Source: Volvariella volvacea V23 (lineage: Eukaryota > Basidiomycota > Agaricomycetes > Agaricales > Pluteaceae). From it: a DNA stretch of 64,000 nucleotides. Below, piece after piece: positions 47,801 through 58,388 of this stretch. The stretch lies in assembly GCA_000349905.1 (NCBI GenBank), contig KB722741.1, positions 178,762-242,761 on the forward strand, written 5' to 3'. The position numbers were made by a program, and so were the translations under genes. How positions within the stretch are numbered: position 1 is the stretch's first letter; each line of letters starts with the position of its first letter. Under the pieces are notes generated by a model. That model was not told the origin of the DNA. It ran no database searches and was given only the letters and a program-made list of their open reading frames with translations.

Positions 47801-50008
47801 TAGTCCGGACATATTCCCAAGGCCAGCGTTTCCGGTCAATATCTGCTCCAACTGATTTCTTGGCTCTCCCAAGCTGATGAATTGCGCCACAGTCCTAGCC
47901 CAAATAAAGAGTCCAGCAGCATTATCAGCCAACACCTGAATGATGTGTGGCCCCGGCCACTGAGGGGACAATGAATCCGGATAGTCATCAGCAATCTCTT
48001 TGAACTTGTTCTCGAAGAAGACGTAGATATCGTGTATGTCCTCTTCGGAGACACTGGTGCCTGAATGCAGCTCGATGGAATGTGAGAGGGGCATGAGAGC
48101 GCGCGCTATATCGTCTTCGTAACGACTAGTAACGATGAGCTTGAATTCCCGTGGGAGTCTGGCCCAGCGCCGAAGAGATGTCAGCAAACTTGCCCTATGG
48201 CGGGAATGCCGGCCGTCTAGTCCACCACACTCATCTAGAGCATCGATGACGATCACGGGTAGCCGACCAGGTGGGATATCCGTACATTCTCTCAAAGGCT
48301 CTTCAACTAAGTTCTGGAATAGGATCTTGTCATCGGAGAAATTCACGTCGACGATTTCTTCTTCGAGTTTCGAGAGAATTTTCCTTCGAGCCGACGGATA
48401 CATATGGGCGAGATCGTAAGCCACCGTTCGCCATAGGGCGCTGGGTGTAGTAGTCGTGGCCTTGGCGCGCTGAAAGGCGAAACTTGAGCCAAGGCGTTGG
48501 GATGAACGAAGTTTGTGAACTGTCGAGGCGGAAACGGAGGACTTTCCGACTCCAGGGAAACCACGGATCCATAGGATATTTGGTGCGGTGAAATCGTCCA
48601 CCCATACATCGACGCTAGATAATACATCCCGTCTCGTTCCAGGCATGCACTCCATCGCCCGTATCCCACCGATGTCCTTCGGTTTCAACTGCTGTAGCGT
48701 CGTGTGATCCTTGACATTGGCTGAAAGCAGGCCATTCATCACGCAAAGTTCTAGCAAAAGCGCGACAACTCACTGATCTGTTCGAGTGCTGTCTCCAGTC
48801 GGACGCCAGTGTTCACTGCGACACCACGGTCGAATTGCTCCTTGAATCGTATGAAGCGCTTATTAAGAGCCTCAATCTCCTCAGCGGCATCGCTGGAGTA
48901 AATGAATTCGGCTAATTAAGGGGATGAGATTTAAGAAGAGGGATCGGGAATCTAACCACCTGTTACACTTCTTGAAGTAAAACTGACGATCAAATTTGTG
49001 ATATCCTCTATAAGTGGCCGCACTTCTTCTATCGCTTTCTTCAGTTGCGTGACGCGGGCAAATTGTTCGATATCTCGAATGTAGCTCAGGGTTAGAATCA
49101 TAGAATCTGCCAGTTGGTAGATGAGCCTGTCAATCTTTTCCTGTCTCTCGAGTCGCTGTATATTACTGTATCAACTTTACCAACGTGACCGAAGAGGGTG
49201 GGCTTACAGCGTACACGACATTCACGCATCCCAAAAGAGCTTTAGCCAGCGGGTCCAGCTGCGATTCACTCGCTCTCACTTCAGCGAACAAAGGTGTGCC
49301 AATTGAATGCGTACCTCACTGAAGGCCGTACTATACCCTAGCAACTCCTCTAAAAATCCTCGTGCTTTCCCCAGTCGATCCAGGATACTTCTCCGCTCCT
49401 TAGACATCTCAAGCACTGCCCCCAACTTCACTTCAAGTGCAGCATCATCCGCCGTCTGTACTAGATAAGGAACGCGCCAACAAAGTTTTGAAAAAACGTA
49501 CTGGAGCAACTTCGATCCGAATATGAGGGTCCTTGGATAGCGTGTATTCTATTGTGCATTAAATTAGCTGCTTCAGAGGAAGAGTGAATGATCTTACCCT
49601 TATACTCTGACGGCGAGTCGTCAATCAGCGTATCATCATACGTAAGGGATCCCTCTGCCAGCACTCGAACTCCGAACGTCCTCTTCTTCACAAGTTGAAC
49701 TGTTAACTCCTTTCCTTTTCTTACAGATCTGAAAATTGATGAGATCGCCGGAATAGCTGTCGACTACAACCGCAAACATACAAGAACGGATTGAGGTCCC
49801 ATCTGTAGGTGAGTATCGCATTGCCAGATTGATCCTTCGTCTCTTGGGGGATTACGTTCTGCTTCGCGTTCTTCTTGTTGAGCAAGAGCCTGAGAGTAAT
49901 AGGTCCCTTGACTGGCTTGTTCAAAGTTACACTGACGCCTGTTGATCGATAAAAGTGAATAAATTGATCAACGGAACTGAGCCATTTTGGCGCACCAATG
50001 ATTTGCAT
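44849..50008 (-). CDS. NLR-type STAND protein: C2-like, helical, NACHT, 14 WD40 repeats
   Basis: A HET-E-like signalling ATPase of fungal non-self recognition type. The start is the ATG at 50008. The first exons splice to a C2-like beta domain (GVSVTLNKPVKGPITLRLLL, YRWDLNPFLSVRKGKELTV, SEYKEYTLSKDPHIRIEVAP). A helical region follows (AVLEMSKERRSILDRLGKA, QLKKAIEEVRPLIEDITNLI). The exon ending at 47165 holds the NACHT domain with Walker A GFPGVGKSS, Walker B VIVIDALDEC and LIVTSRYEDDIARAL. The exon from 47092 down to 44849 encodes 14 WD40 repeats, mostly of the form IASGSxDxTIxxWDxxTG, which would form two seven-bladed propellers. The intron between NACHT and WD40 exons joins in frame (TGT ACC|GAA CAC). 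No lesions were seen. By family knowledge, ligand binding at the WD40 part triggers oligomerisation through NACHT. The N-terminal effector is not a HET, Goodbye or lipase domain that I recognise. Confidence 0.85.
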
Positions 50009-51029
50009 GCACTCCGATGCCGCTCTTAGTCTGCTCGAGAAATACTTTGGCCGAGGGCTTGGGTGTGTACCAAGTTATGCTGGGTTTGCATACTCTGATG
50101 AGCGCTCAGCCAGCACGCCAAACTGGCGCTTCGGAGGATGACTCAGCCGCATCGCTTAGCAGGGCTGGGCAGCGGGAGGGCCCGCTAAACTGCGCAACAC
50201 GTCATACCAGCAGCATATGGTCCCACGGTCTGCAAGGAACTCACCCCTGGGTCTTAGGATGGATTGTGATTATTGTGGTGGGTATCGTTTCGCCACGAGG
50301 ACTAATTCTGACACGTATGACGACCAAATAGGACTCATAACGGAATGGCCTTTTCCTGCGTGTGGGAGGGCTGTAAAGCCCCTATTATCGTTTCCAGAGG
50401 CCCAGGGGTTCACCTACACTCGGTCTAACGTCAAAGATTGCACTCGTGAGTACGTTCCTTCAATGGTCTGCGGTTGTTGTAATTTAGCACTAATTTTGAT
50501 TTCTGGGTGAGCCATCAAGTTGTCCAGAGAATACTTCTCAACGTTCATATCGGATAAATGCCTTCCCGGTGACATCTCAGCCGCCTGTAGCATCAATACA
50601 ACAAACGGTTGTTGCCGGCCACTTGGTAGGAAGTTTGGCTAGGGAATTGCTGAAATGCACCCAACTCAGCGGTATACAGGGAGGCACAATTTCGGCTCTC
50701 TGAAAGAGTGCCAGTCTGCTATGCAATCACCACTTCTCAAAGTTCATGACAATGGGTTGTTAGGATGCCATGCATGTTACAAGATCGGTCTTAGTCCACC
50801 AGTTTCGCAGAACACTCGCTGATCGCTGACCTACCTAATTTGTTGTACATAAGAGACCAGGCCCTTCGCTAGTTTCATTCGTTACTCACGAAGATCAGCA
50901 TACACCTTCTCCCTGTTCTTTCTCTGTGCTTACAATTCTCATCTCTTTGCCATACTGCCGCTGCCTTCGTACATGAGGTGGGTTGTGAATTTCGTGCCCC
51001 ATATAACCACCCACTATCATGGCGCCAAG
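50009..51029. other. Intergenic, about 1 kb, no supported gene
   Basis: Includes the promoter side of the NLR. Small open frames carry no domain. No terminal repeats were seen. Confidence 0.4.
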
Positions 51030-51598
51030 CGAGCCTCTGGTCCAACAGAATGTAGCCTGGCTAATGGATCAAAGGGCCATCTCATTCTGGACTATGACGA
51101 CTCTAGAAACCCTCTTGAGTACTTAGGGAATCCGATCTATAAGACCATCATCCCATCTCGGTACGCCAAATCACTTCGTTGGAGCTCTAGCTGACAGCGG
51201 AATTTTTTCCTCCTCGCGTAGGACTTCTTCACCCTCCAGGTCCAACAAAGCTTTCCCCTCCACCCTCTCCAGTTCTGTCACCAAGAGCTCGGCGGCGATG
51301 GGGATTATTCCTACGGTGAAATTTGTGATGGGGGTGTGTTTGTTAAACCGCAGGGAGTACCTCAATTGGAATTTAGTTCACTGGACTATGACGTGCCCAA
51401 CAGGGTCACCCAACCTCGACTTACATGTGGTTGATGACGAAGGGTACGAGCAGACCTGCAAAGTGTGTTATGTACCACGGTATTGGACACGAGTAAGGGC
51501 CTGGATTGCGGAAAGGTTACTAAGGATGCGGAAAAGTGTACGAGTTGTATTGCAGAGATTGACAGAGCGTCTGGATACTTTAAGTCTCTAACTTGCAA
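51030..51598 (+). pseudogene. Secreted 8-cysteine family relic
   Basis: A second broken paralogue of the gene at 52517, about 0.9 kb upstream of it in the same direction. It keeps the exon-2 block (TECSLANGSKGHLILDYDD, NPIYKTII) and a proper intron ending in CGTAG before DFFTLQVQQSF, then LQFCHQELGG and YSYGEICDGG. The frame then shifts: GVCLLNRREYLNWNLVHW and LDLHVVDDEGYEQTCKVCYV are one frame over. It shifts again near 51490 by one missing base, after which CGKVTKDAEKCTSCIAEIDR and ASGYF continue. No signal-peptide exon comparable to the intact gene is visible. Two or more frame losses and the missing first exon mark it as a relic. Confidence 0.75.
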
Positions 51599-52461
51599 TT
51601 TCTACCTCTCTGAACTTCGCAGTGTCGATAAAATATGCAATTATACGGATTCTTTCCTGTTTATCGGTTCTGCTACCATATCCAGCGAGATACCCTCGCC
51701 AAGCGTCACCAAAAGAAAGGTAAGTCGAGAAGCAGAGGGGTAAGAAGCTTCACATCTCGGGGATGCTCCCCGTAAACTTGAGCTGATCACCCACAGACAA
51801 ATTGGGGTGCATTAGAGCTATCACCAAACACCATTCAACAGGCTGATCATGAGACATTTGTGCCTTTGTACACGTATCGATAGCTCCACGGGTACGTGCT
51901 CCATTGGAGTGTCTCTAACCCAAGATATATCAAAAAGAAGCTCAACCACCTTGCTCTTGGAAATCACGACCCCGCGTTTGTCACTCCACCCGCCCTTCGA
52001 CTTCAAAGCGCACTCATTATTCACCGTAGAAAAACGTTGGTAAAACTTCGGTTTGGTCGGTACAAAAATTCATATGGGTTAAGTGAGGTGATTCACGGGT
52101 GCGTCGGCTTCCGGGCTGAACAGGTGAGATCATGTGTTGCGTCTTACTGGAGATGAAATGACATCGTCCTTCACGTTTGTTGGAGTCAGGTCTAGCGCTT
52201 GTAAAGGCCTGATCCGCATCGTGGGTAGGGCTATTCGTCTGGGGTAGCATGCTCCTGATGAAGAAGCATGGGCTTACCATCTTGGCCGCTGCTGCACCTG
52301 GTCGTCTGCTTCGGCTCCTCCGACGTGGCAAGACAGCAAGGTAGAACTTAGGCTGTATTGCTCTGGGAAACTTCACCTTTGTAAGGTAATCTCCTGCTCT
52401 TCCCCGCTGAAATACTCCGGGTGTGGGTGGTGATTAACGCGAGGTCATTGAGTTGAACTGC

Positions 52462-52467
52462 TATAAA
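52462..52467 (+). promoter_or_regulatory. TATA box of the secreted cysteine-rich gene
   Basis: TATAAA about 50 bases before the ATG at 52517. The duplicated unit has TATAAAAG at 22028-22021, 34 bases before its ATG. Confidence 0.55.
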
Positions 52468-52516
52468 TGCCTCAGTGCATTGATAGACTCTTCAGCAATC
52501 CACCAAGCAACCCACA

Positions 52517-53230
52517 ATGAAGCTCACTACTCGTCTCAGCGCACTCACAGCACTGGTGGGCATCCAGGTACTGTCTTACGGTGGGGCAGTTTCTGCTTCT
52601 CCTTACAAGGTATACTATCCTCGGATGCCCCGCTGAACTTGCAATTAATGCTCCTCTCTGTCTAGCGCTCTTCGGGATTAACGGAATGCGGTCTCGCACC
52701 TGGCTCGAAAGGGAAACTGATCCTCGATTACGATGCGTCGGGCAATGCTCTTCAGTACGCAGGCAGTCCAACTTATGAGGTTATCAGCGCATCGCCTGTA
52801 TGGATTCCAGTCTATTTTATCCTGAGGCACTTTTGCTGATACATACCTGCAGGACTATTTCACCCTCCAAGTTGATCGCTCCACTCAATTTTGCCCTCAA
52901 GAACTCAACGACTCTGCGTACTACGGGTATGGCGAGGTCTGCGATGGTGTATACGCATTGCGCCGTCAGGCCTGCCGAAACTTGAACTTGGTCAGATGGA
53001 CCGCGAGCTGCTCGTCTGGCTCATCTGAGGTCGACCTGCATGTCGTAGGCGATGACGGGCAAGAACTTACTTGCAAAGTGTACCACGTACCACAATACCC
53101 CAATCCTATTGCCGGGGTGAACTGTGGACAGGTTGCGGAGGATGTCGAGCAGTGCTCTAACTATATTGCCGAGAGGGACGCACTGTCGGGCTACTTCACG
53201 GATGCGGCCTTACGATTTACACCCCTTTGA
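52517..53230 (+). CDS. Small secreted 8-cysteine protein, intact copy
   Basis: Three exons, 52517-52609, 52666-52797 and 52853-53230, all with phase-0 GT...AG introns, encode 200 residues. The first 28 form a signal peptide (MKLTTRLSALTALVGIQVLS, ending VSAS). The mature chain has eight cysteines, in TECGL, QFCPQ, EVCDG, ACRN, ASCSS, TCKVYH, NCGQ and QCSN, so four disulphides are possible. Other conserved blocks are SKGKLILDYDASG, YYGYGEVCDGVYALRR, VDLHVVGDDGQ, YHVPQYPN and SGYF. There are no membrane segments or known catalytic motif. It is the only unbroken member of three loci here. Secretion plus cysteine richness suits an extracellular or effector-like protein, but I do not recognise the family and assign no function. 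Confidence 0.82.
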
Positions 53231-53995
53231 TAGTTGTTGTCATTAGGAAAGAGCAGCGTCCCAAGTTGTCATAAATAACAGAATAAACTCCCTGTCGTCA
53301 GCAAACTTCGGCATGCGAGCCGCTCCGATTGGAAAACGTGTCAGATTTGTCGCTGCCCTCGAGCTCTCGGTAACATTAAAGGGAATACGTCAAAATAGGC
53401 TGATACTTACGAAACGAGAAAAGCTGGTCGAATCTTCTGAATACAAGGAACGAGCGGCAATCTGCGCGACCCTGACCTGATCCCATGACAGCCGAGCGGC
53501 CGGCATACGTGACAGTGATAGATAGTCACGCGCGTTTCGACGCTCGCCGCCAGCGACTTTCCCATTGGCGTTCTGCTGTTGCTAGAACTCTGGTCCTTCT
53601 AGAAAGGCGAAATGTGTGTTCCACAACCACGCGGGCTCACAGGGTGTGCTATTATGCTGTTCAAGTTTCAGGGCTGACTTGAACTGGAGTGCCCGATGCG
53701 CCACACACCAGTCAATAATATTCGCAACCAATGCCCCGGGGGTACATACTGATTCATGGAGACGACTGCATCAAGGAATGTGTACGGATGTCATTTATGA
53801 GAAGAAAGTTCACCACTGACACACAATGTTAAATTGAAGGCGGCGGGGATAGTGGGCATGAAGTGGAGCATAAGAACACCAGCCTGAGCCGCATTGGGTG
53901 TTGAGTGCACCACAGCATAAAAACGGGAGTACTTATCTGCTGTCGTATAGTAGGATTCTCACAAAATACCACATAGCTAATTTCTTTTTTTGTTT
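53231..53995. other. Intergenic, no supported gene
   Basis: Between two genes that converge. Small frames have no domain evidence. Confidence 0.4.
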
Positions 53996-55687
53996 TTACC
54001 AAAGATCGCCTTGAAGTTCCCCCCCCTCTCTCACAACATATCTCCATGAACACCCAAGTTCCCCATTGCTGGGCTCGTCCCTCTTCGCGTTGTATCTTCC
54101 ACAGAACAAGTCCAACTCCCTTGGCACACCACTCCCGCTCCTCAATTCTTCCGCTACCTTTCTAACCACACCTGCAGATCTCCGAATCCACCTCATCATA
54201 GCGGTTCCACATCCATGCCTTTGACGCGGCCACAGGATTCTCAACATGACAAGACTGGAAAGAGATCCAATATGATTGAGAACTTCTTGATAATTTCGAA
54301 CGAGCTTTGAGTGTTCGTCTTCCTCCTCTTCTTCTCCATCTGCATCCTCAATCTTTTCACCCGATTCTGCGCTATTATCAATGCCTGCAGACTGCCTTCT
54401 TCTTTCGAGCCTGCGGGCCTTTACTTCGTCGCTTGGGTATAGTTCGAGAGTTTCCAAAACTTCAAGGGAAAGGAGTGCAGGCATCCACAATTCTGGAGTG
54501 AAAGACCAGCCCTCGAGGTAGTCGATCCCAAGGTTGAACGAAATGCACAGTTTAGAAAGCGAGGCCGCATGTCGTGGTAGGGCATCATGGAAAAATACCC
54601 CAGTAACTTTAGGGTCCGTGCATGGAGGTAAATCCTCGATATTTTCAATAGTAAGACACTGGAGACCAGAGTACGAGGCGAGGTAGAACGCGAGGGGGAG
54701 GGAAACCTGGCTTGTCTTAAGGCTTTTTAATGTCGTTCCGGTAGCTTGTAGAGAAAGCCAGAGATTGTCAAGGGAGTTGATAGAATATAGAGAGGGGACA
54801 TCCAGATGTTGGAGATAAATAAACGGGGAAATATTGAAATTGAGTGCACGAAAGAATTTGACCCCGGTTATGGTTAGCTTGCGCAGCTTCAATGGTTCCT
54901 CATCCCCATCGCTACTGCTGCCTTTGTCGCCAATGCCACAGAACAGCTCGTCTGCGTTGTAGAAGTCGATCGCACAACCCTCTCTAACCTCAAACACCTG
55001 CAACTCAGGGCTATTCCTCGTAAGCCTGTTCAATACCTCTTGATATCCCTGCGGAATACACCCATGCGAGCCCATCTCCTCAAACCAACTCGCTCTCTGT
55101 CCCCACCGATCAAGCCCACGACAGCCACACCCATATTTATCAAAATTAACTGCCAACGCTCTCAATCCCTTGAACTCGCCCAACGCTCTCGGTAAAGGAA
55201 GGTCGCGATTCGACCACGGCTTAACAACAAGCTTGTTCAACGTTCCCCCAGTGGCCTTTAGCACAGCTTCTAGAGCTTTCTCCTGAATCTCGTAGACAAA
55301 TTCCGTCGTCTCAGCAGAGTCATTATAGCCAGACTCCCAAACGATCTTGAGCGATTCAAGCGATTCTAATCGCTCGAGCGTCTTGTATAGTCCCGCTATC
55401 TTCGTTTTGTCCACGTAACTGGCTACATACCAACCGTCCGTCTTGAGGGTTAGATGTCTTCCATACTTGTAGATGGCTGGTAGGCAGTTAGAACTACTAT
55501 TGAGGAGCCTTTCAAGCTTTTCATTGGCACCGCAGATACGGAATGCGAGGTTGCGAAGAGCAATAGGGGAAATCCTCTCGCCGAAGGCACGGGAGAGCAA
55601 CCGGAGTTGTGGCAGTGTGGCAGGATCGATGTGTTCTGCGATGGACAGAATGATATCTAGTGGTGCGTTGGCAAAAGGGAAGGCCAT
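53996..55687 (-). CDS. F-box/LRR protein, intact paralogue
   Basis: A single exon from the ATG at 55687 gives 563 residues; the frame is open further upstream, but the F-box starts right after this Met. The F-box is APLDIILSIAEHIDPATLPQ followed by RLLSRAFGERISPIALRNL. Leucine-rich strands follow (LESLKIVWESG, LRALAVNFDKYGCG, LQHLDVPSLYSINSLDNLW, LQCLTIENIEDLPP, YLEGWSFTPELWMPAL). Near residue 460 is an Arg-rich then acidic insert (DADGEEEEEDE). The C-terminus has a CGTAMMRWIRR segment matching CGTGQMDWIEE in the pseudogene at 29720. Expected role: substrate receptor of an SCF ubiquitin ligase. The substrate is unknown. Comparison with the broken paralogue shows the shared part is the whole protein. 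Confidence 0.8.
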   Translation of the reverse strand: MAFPFANAPLDIILSIAEHIDPATLPQLRLLSRAFGERISPIALRNLAFRICGANEKLERLLNSSSNCLPAIYKYGRHLTLKTDGWYVASYVDKTKIAGLYKTLERLESLESLKIVWESGYNDSAETTEFVYEIQEKALEAVLKATGGTLNKLVVKPWSNRDLPLPRALGEFKGLRALAVNFDKYGCGCRGLDRWGQRASWFEEMGSHGCIPQGYQEVLNRLTRNSPELQVFEVREGCAIDFYNADELFCGIGDKGSSSDGDEEPLKLRKLTITGVKFFRALNFNISPFIYLQHLDVPSLYSINSLDNLWLSLQATGTTLKSLKTSQVSLPLAFYLASYSGLQCLTIENIEDLPPCTDPKVTGVFFHDALPRHAASLSKLCISFNLGIDYLEGWSFTPELWMPALLSLEVLETLELYPSDEVKARRLERRRQSAGIDNSAESGEKIEDADGEEEEEDEHSKLVRNYQEVLNHIGSLSSLVMLRILWPRQRHGCGTAMMRWIRRSAGVVRKVAEELRSGSGVPRELDLFCGRYNAKRDEPSNGELGCSWRYVVREGGELQGDLW

Positions 55688-56953
55688 GGTGATGGTCGGG
55701 TGACAGGGGACGTAGATTTGTAATTTATCTTTATATACCCAACTGGTGTACGGAGCCGGAAGAGTAATAACTCGATGATCTGACTCGTGTAGATTGTCCC
55801 TAGGCCACATGGACGACACGAGAAAAGAGACTTACCGCATTGAGGGTTTCTATAACGCGTCCTCCGCGCTCCACAAACTCCGTAATAAAGTCCAAGACTT
55901 TGGGATTGAATAATCATGGAGATTTTCAGATGGGAGTGGCCTCGGACACGATTCCCTGTCAATTTTTATAAAGAAGACTTCATCAATATTTTGGAAAAAG
56001 AATGAGATATTGAGTATCAAACACTCACGAGTTCACTTGAATTAAATTTTGTGCGACATCGAGGGTCATGTCTTTCGTGTGTCTCTTAAATCCTACACTC
56101 GTTGGCCATTTGAGCAAGGAAGTACATCAAATCAGGGAATGATTGAACCCGTACTGGTAAGTCCTGAATATTGTCCGTTGCGGAGCTTCGCGTAGGTGAT
56201 CAGTTCCAAATTCGTAGAATTACATGAAGAGTAAACCGAAAACTCACAACAAATAAGGGGAAGCTGCACCGAATTATCTGGGCAACCTATTCAATGAAGG
56301 AGAATATTCCTTGAGTTAGCATGCATACAGGTAGATGCCTTGACATGCCAGCCTTGATTCAGCAACCTCATAGTTCGGTATTTCTTCGAATAGGCGATGT
56401 ATATGAATTGACTCAATTGAGCGTCTAGCATTGGACTTGGCTCTGGCAGGCGCGAGTATCGAGATAGGATCTTCGGAGAACTGACAATGTAAGAAGGTTC
56501 AAACTACTAAATTGAATTTTGTTAACAGCTCCAAGAAGGCGACGCTGGGCATCTGTGGACGACGGAGACTTGCGGTGGACACGATGCGTGATACGTGACG
56601 CGTTGGCCACATGTCTGGGTCACACTATCAGAGCGTACCATTGAATGTCGTCCATCGACAGCGCTATGGTTATCGTTCCGTCGCGTTTTGCTAGGAATCT
56701 ACCAAAACTTGCAATCGATCCAGACTTAAGCAAGGACCCTCGCCATTTTCAAGGCCGAGAAGCCCGACTCAGCGTGTTATTACATGCACTTGGCAGCCGC
56801 TCTTGCGGATATAAGCAAGGCAAAGGCATAATCGACCACACGTGGTACCCGTAGAGCGTTGGGTGACGATATCGACCATTCTATCTCAGCAGGCAATACT
56901 AGTGCCTTGACATGCTCCGAAATCGATAAGCGAGCGCCGTGCACAGCACAGAG
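55688..56953. other. Intergenic, about 1.3 kb, no supported gene
   Basis: Contains the promoters of the F-box gene (left) and of membrane-family copy F (right). AT-rich, with short frames only. Confidence 0.4.
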
Positions 56954-56963
56954 ACATATATAA
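56954..56963 (+). promoter_or_regulatory. CATATATAAG core promoter box, copy F
   Basis: CATATATAAG ends 39 bases before the ATG at 57003. The bases around it (CAGCACA before, C after) also resemble those of copy B. Confidence 0.6.
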
Positions 56964-57002
56964 GCTGCTTTTGGCAGTCCTCAAACTCAGCAGCACCCCC
57001 CA

Positions 57003-58388
57003 ATGCTTCTCGTCAGCGTCCTCCTTCCATTGCTTCTGCAAGGGTATGCCCTCCCACCTCCCGCCCCAGACTCTACTCAAGCAGTGTCAACTGCACCGAT
57101 ACCGAACCAACCCACCAACACTCGCACTACATCCGATATCGTGTACAGAAGCATTGGCATCATCCTCGTCTGGACATACCTGTCCCTCCACCATAACATC
57201 CCGGATCCAAGCCACTCATGGCTGCAAAAAACTTTAATGAAATTGCGCACCATGTTCATCGCATTATTGGCTCCGGAATTTATCTGTCTGTGGGCCATTC
57301 TACAAAGGCTTATAGCAAGAACAATCTCTGAGAACAACAAACGTGAGCATTTGCGAGCTTCGTTTAGTGCATGATGCTGACTGTTTCGATGAAGAACGAA
57401 GGTGGACTATGGCCCATGGTTTTTTTGTCCAAATGGGAGGGCTTGTAGAGCGTAAATACGACCCCTGGCAACGGTCTATGGAGTACGAAGTCGTCAAGTG
57501 CAATGGATCGGAAGGACTCGGACCTATCAACGTACCAGACATTCCAGAGAAGGAGATCGCAAAGACATACAGAAAGCGAGATATCTTTCTCAGAGTTCTT
57601 ATTCTCCTCCAGACGACCTGGTTCATTACCCAATGCCTCGCACGCCATGCTTACGGTCTTGCTGTTACGCCGATCGAGTTAACTACACTCGCGTATATAG
57701 TTATCAATGCCATCACACATATTGTGTGGTGGGACAAGCCCGAAGCTGGTAGCCCGATTTACTTTGACCTGGAGGGGATTCGCATTGATGCGCCTGAGGA
57801 GGTCCAGGGTAAGGGAGTGCAGTATCAAGCATTTTGGGAGAAGCTGAGGAGATGGACCTTGGGTGATGCAATGTTCTATCTAGGTGGTTCAATCCTTTTC
57901 ATCATTCTCTTAGTTCCACTTGCCATTATTTATCTCATTTACCCTCTTCGAGTCCCCAGAAAGCTCTCAGTTCCTTCATTCTACGCCGGAGAGCTGAAAG
58001 GCGAATATCATGCTCGCTTTACCCTTTGTGTTTCTGCTGTTGGTGTAGCGTTCGGAGGGGTCCACCTCCTAGGGTGGAATTTTCCTTTCCAAACGGCAGG
58101 TGATCTGGAAATATGGCAGACATATGTCTTTTTGCTTGTTTTTTCCCCTCTCCCTGCACTGTTATTTGCTTTTTCTCTTTCCATGACCTCTTCTGATCGC
58201 GTACCGGAGGATCAGTATTTGCAATGGTATTTGGTTTGGCATTCTTTTTGTCCCTGTGTCTAATGTTCGCTGGTTTCGCTCTCTACATTCTGAGTCGCGT
58301 TCTGGTTCTCCCTTATATAGTTTCATTTTACCTACCGGACTCGGCGTACGAAACTGTTGGGTGGACAAGGCTCATACCTCATATTTGA
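57003..58388 (+). pseudogene. Polytopic membrane family, copy F, late frameshift
   Basis: Exon 1 57003-57342 and exon 2 57395-58388 follow the family gene model, but the sum is one base short of a multiple of three. The N-terminus MLLVSVLLPLLLQGYALP is signal-like. HHNIPDPSHSW, PEFICLWAILQR, HGFFVQMGGLVERK, VPDIPEKEIAKTYRKRD, QCLARHAYGLAV, VWWDKPEAGSPIYFDLEG and GGVHLLGWNFPF are intact in one frame. After VPEDQ near 58215 that frame ends at a TAA (58261-58263). The family C-terminus (LYILSRVLVLPY, LPDSAYETVGWTRLIPHI) is read in another frame to the TGA at 58386-58388. No intron is found here in the sister copies. The truncated product would lose only the last one or two membrane helices, so partial function is not excluded. 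Confidence 0.7.

Larger units (their letters stand above)
51930..53230 (+). repeat. Inverted segmental duplicate, unit 2 (upstream DNA plus intact gene)
   Basis: Partner of the minus-strand block at 21194-22530. The similarity includes roughly 500 bases of non-coding sequence upstream of the gene as well as the gene itself. Confidence 0.7.

Noticed and set aside
52017..52376. Minus-strand frame similar to a plus-strand frame at 21986-22366
   Set aside because: The protein-level resemblance only reflects the duplicated non-coding upstream DNA; frames are not conserved as genes (no shared start or stop).
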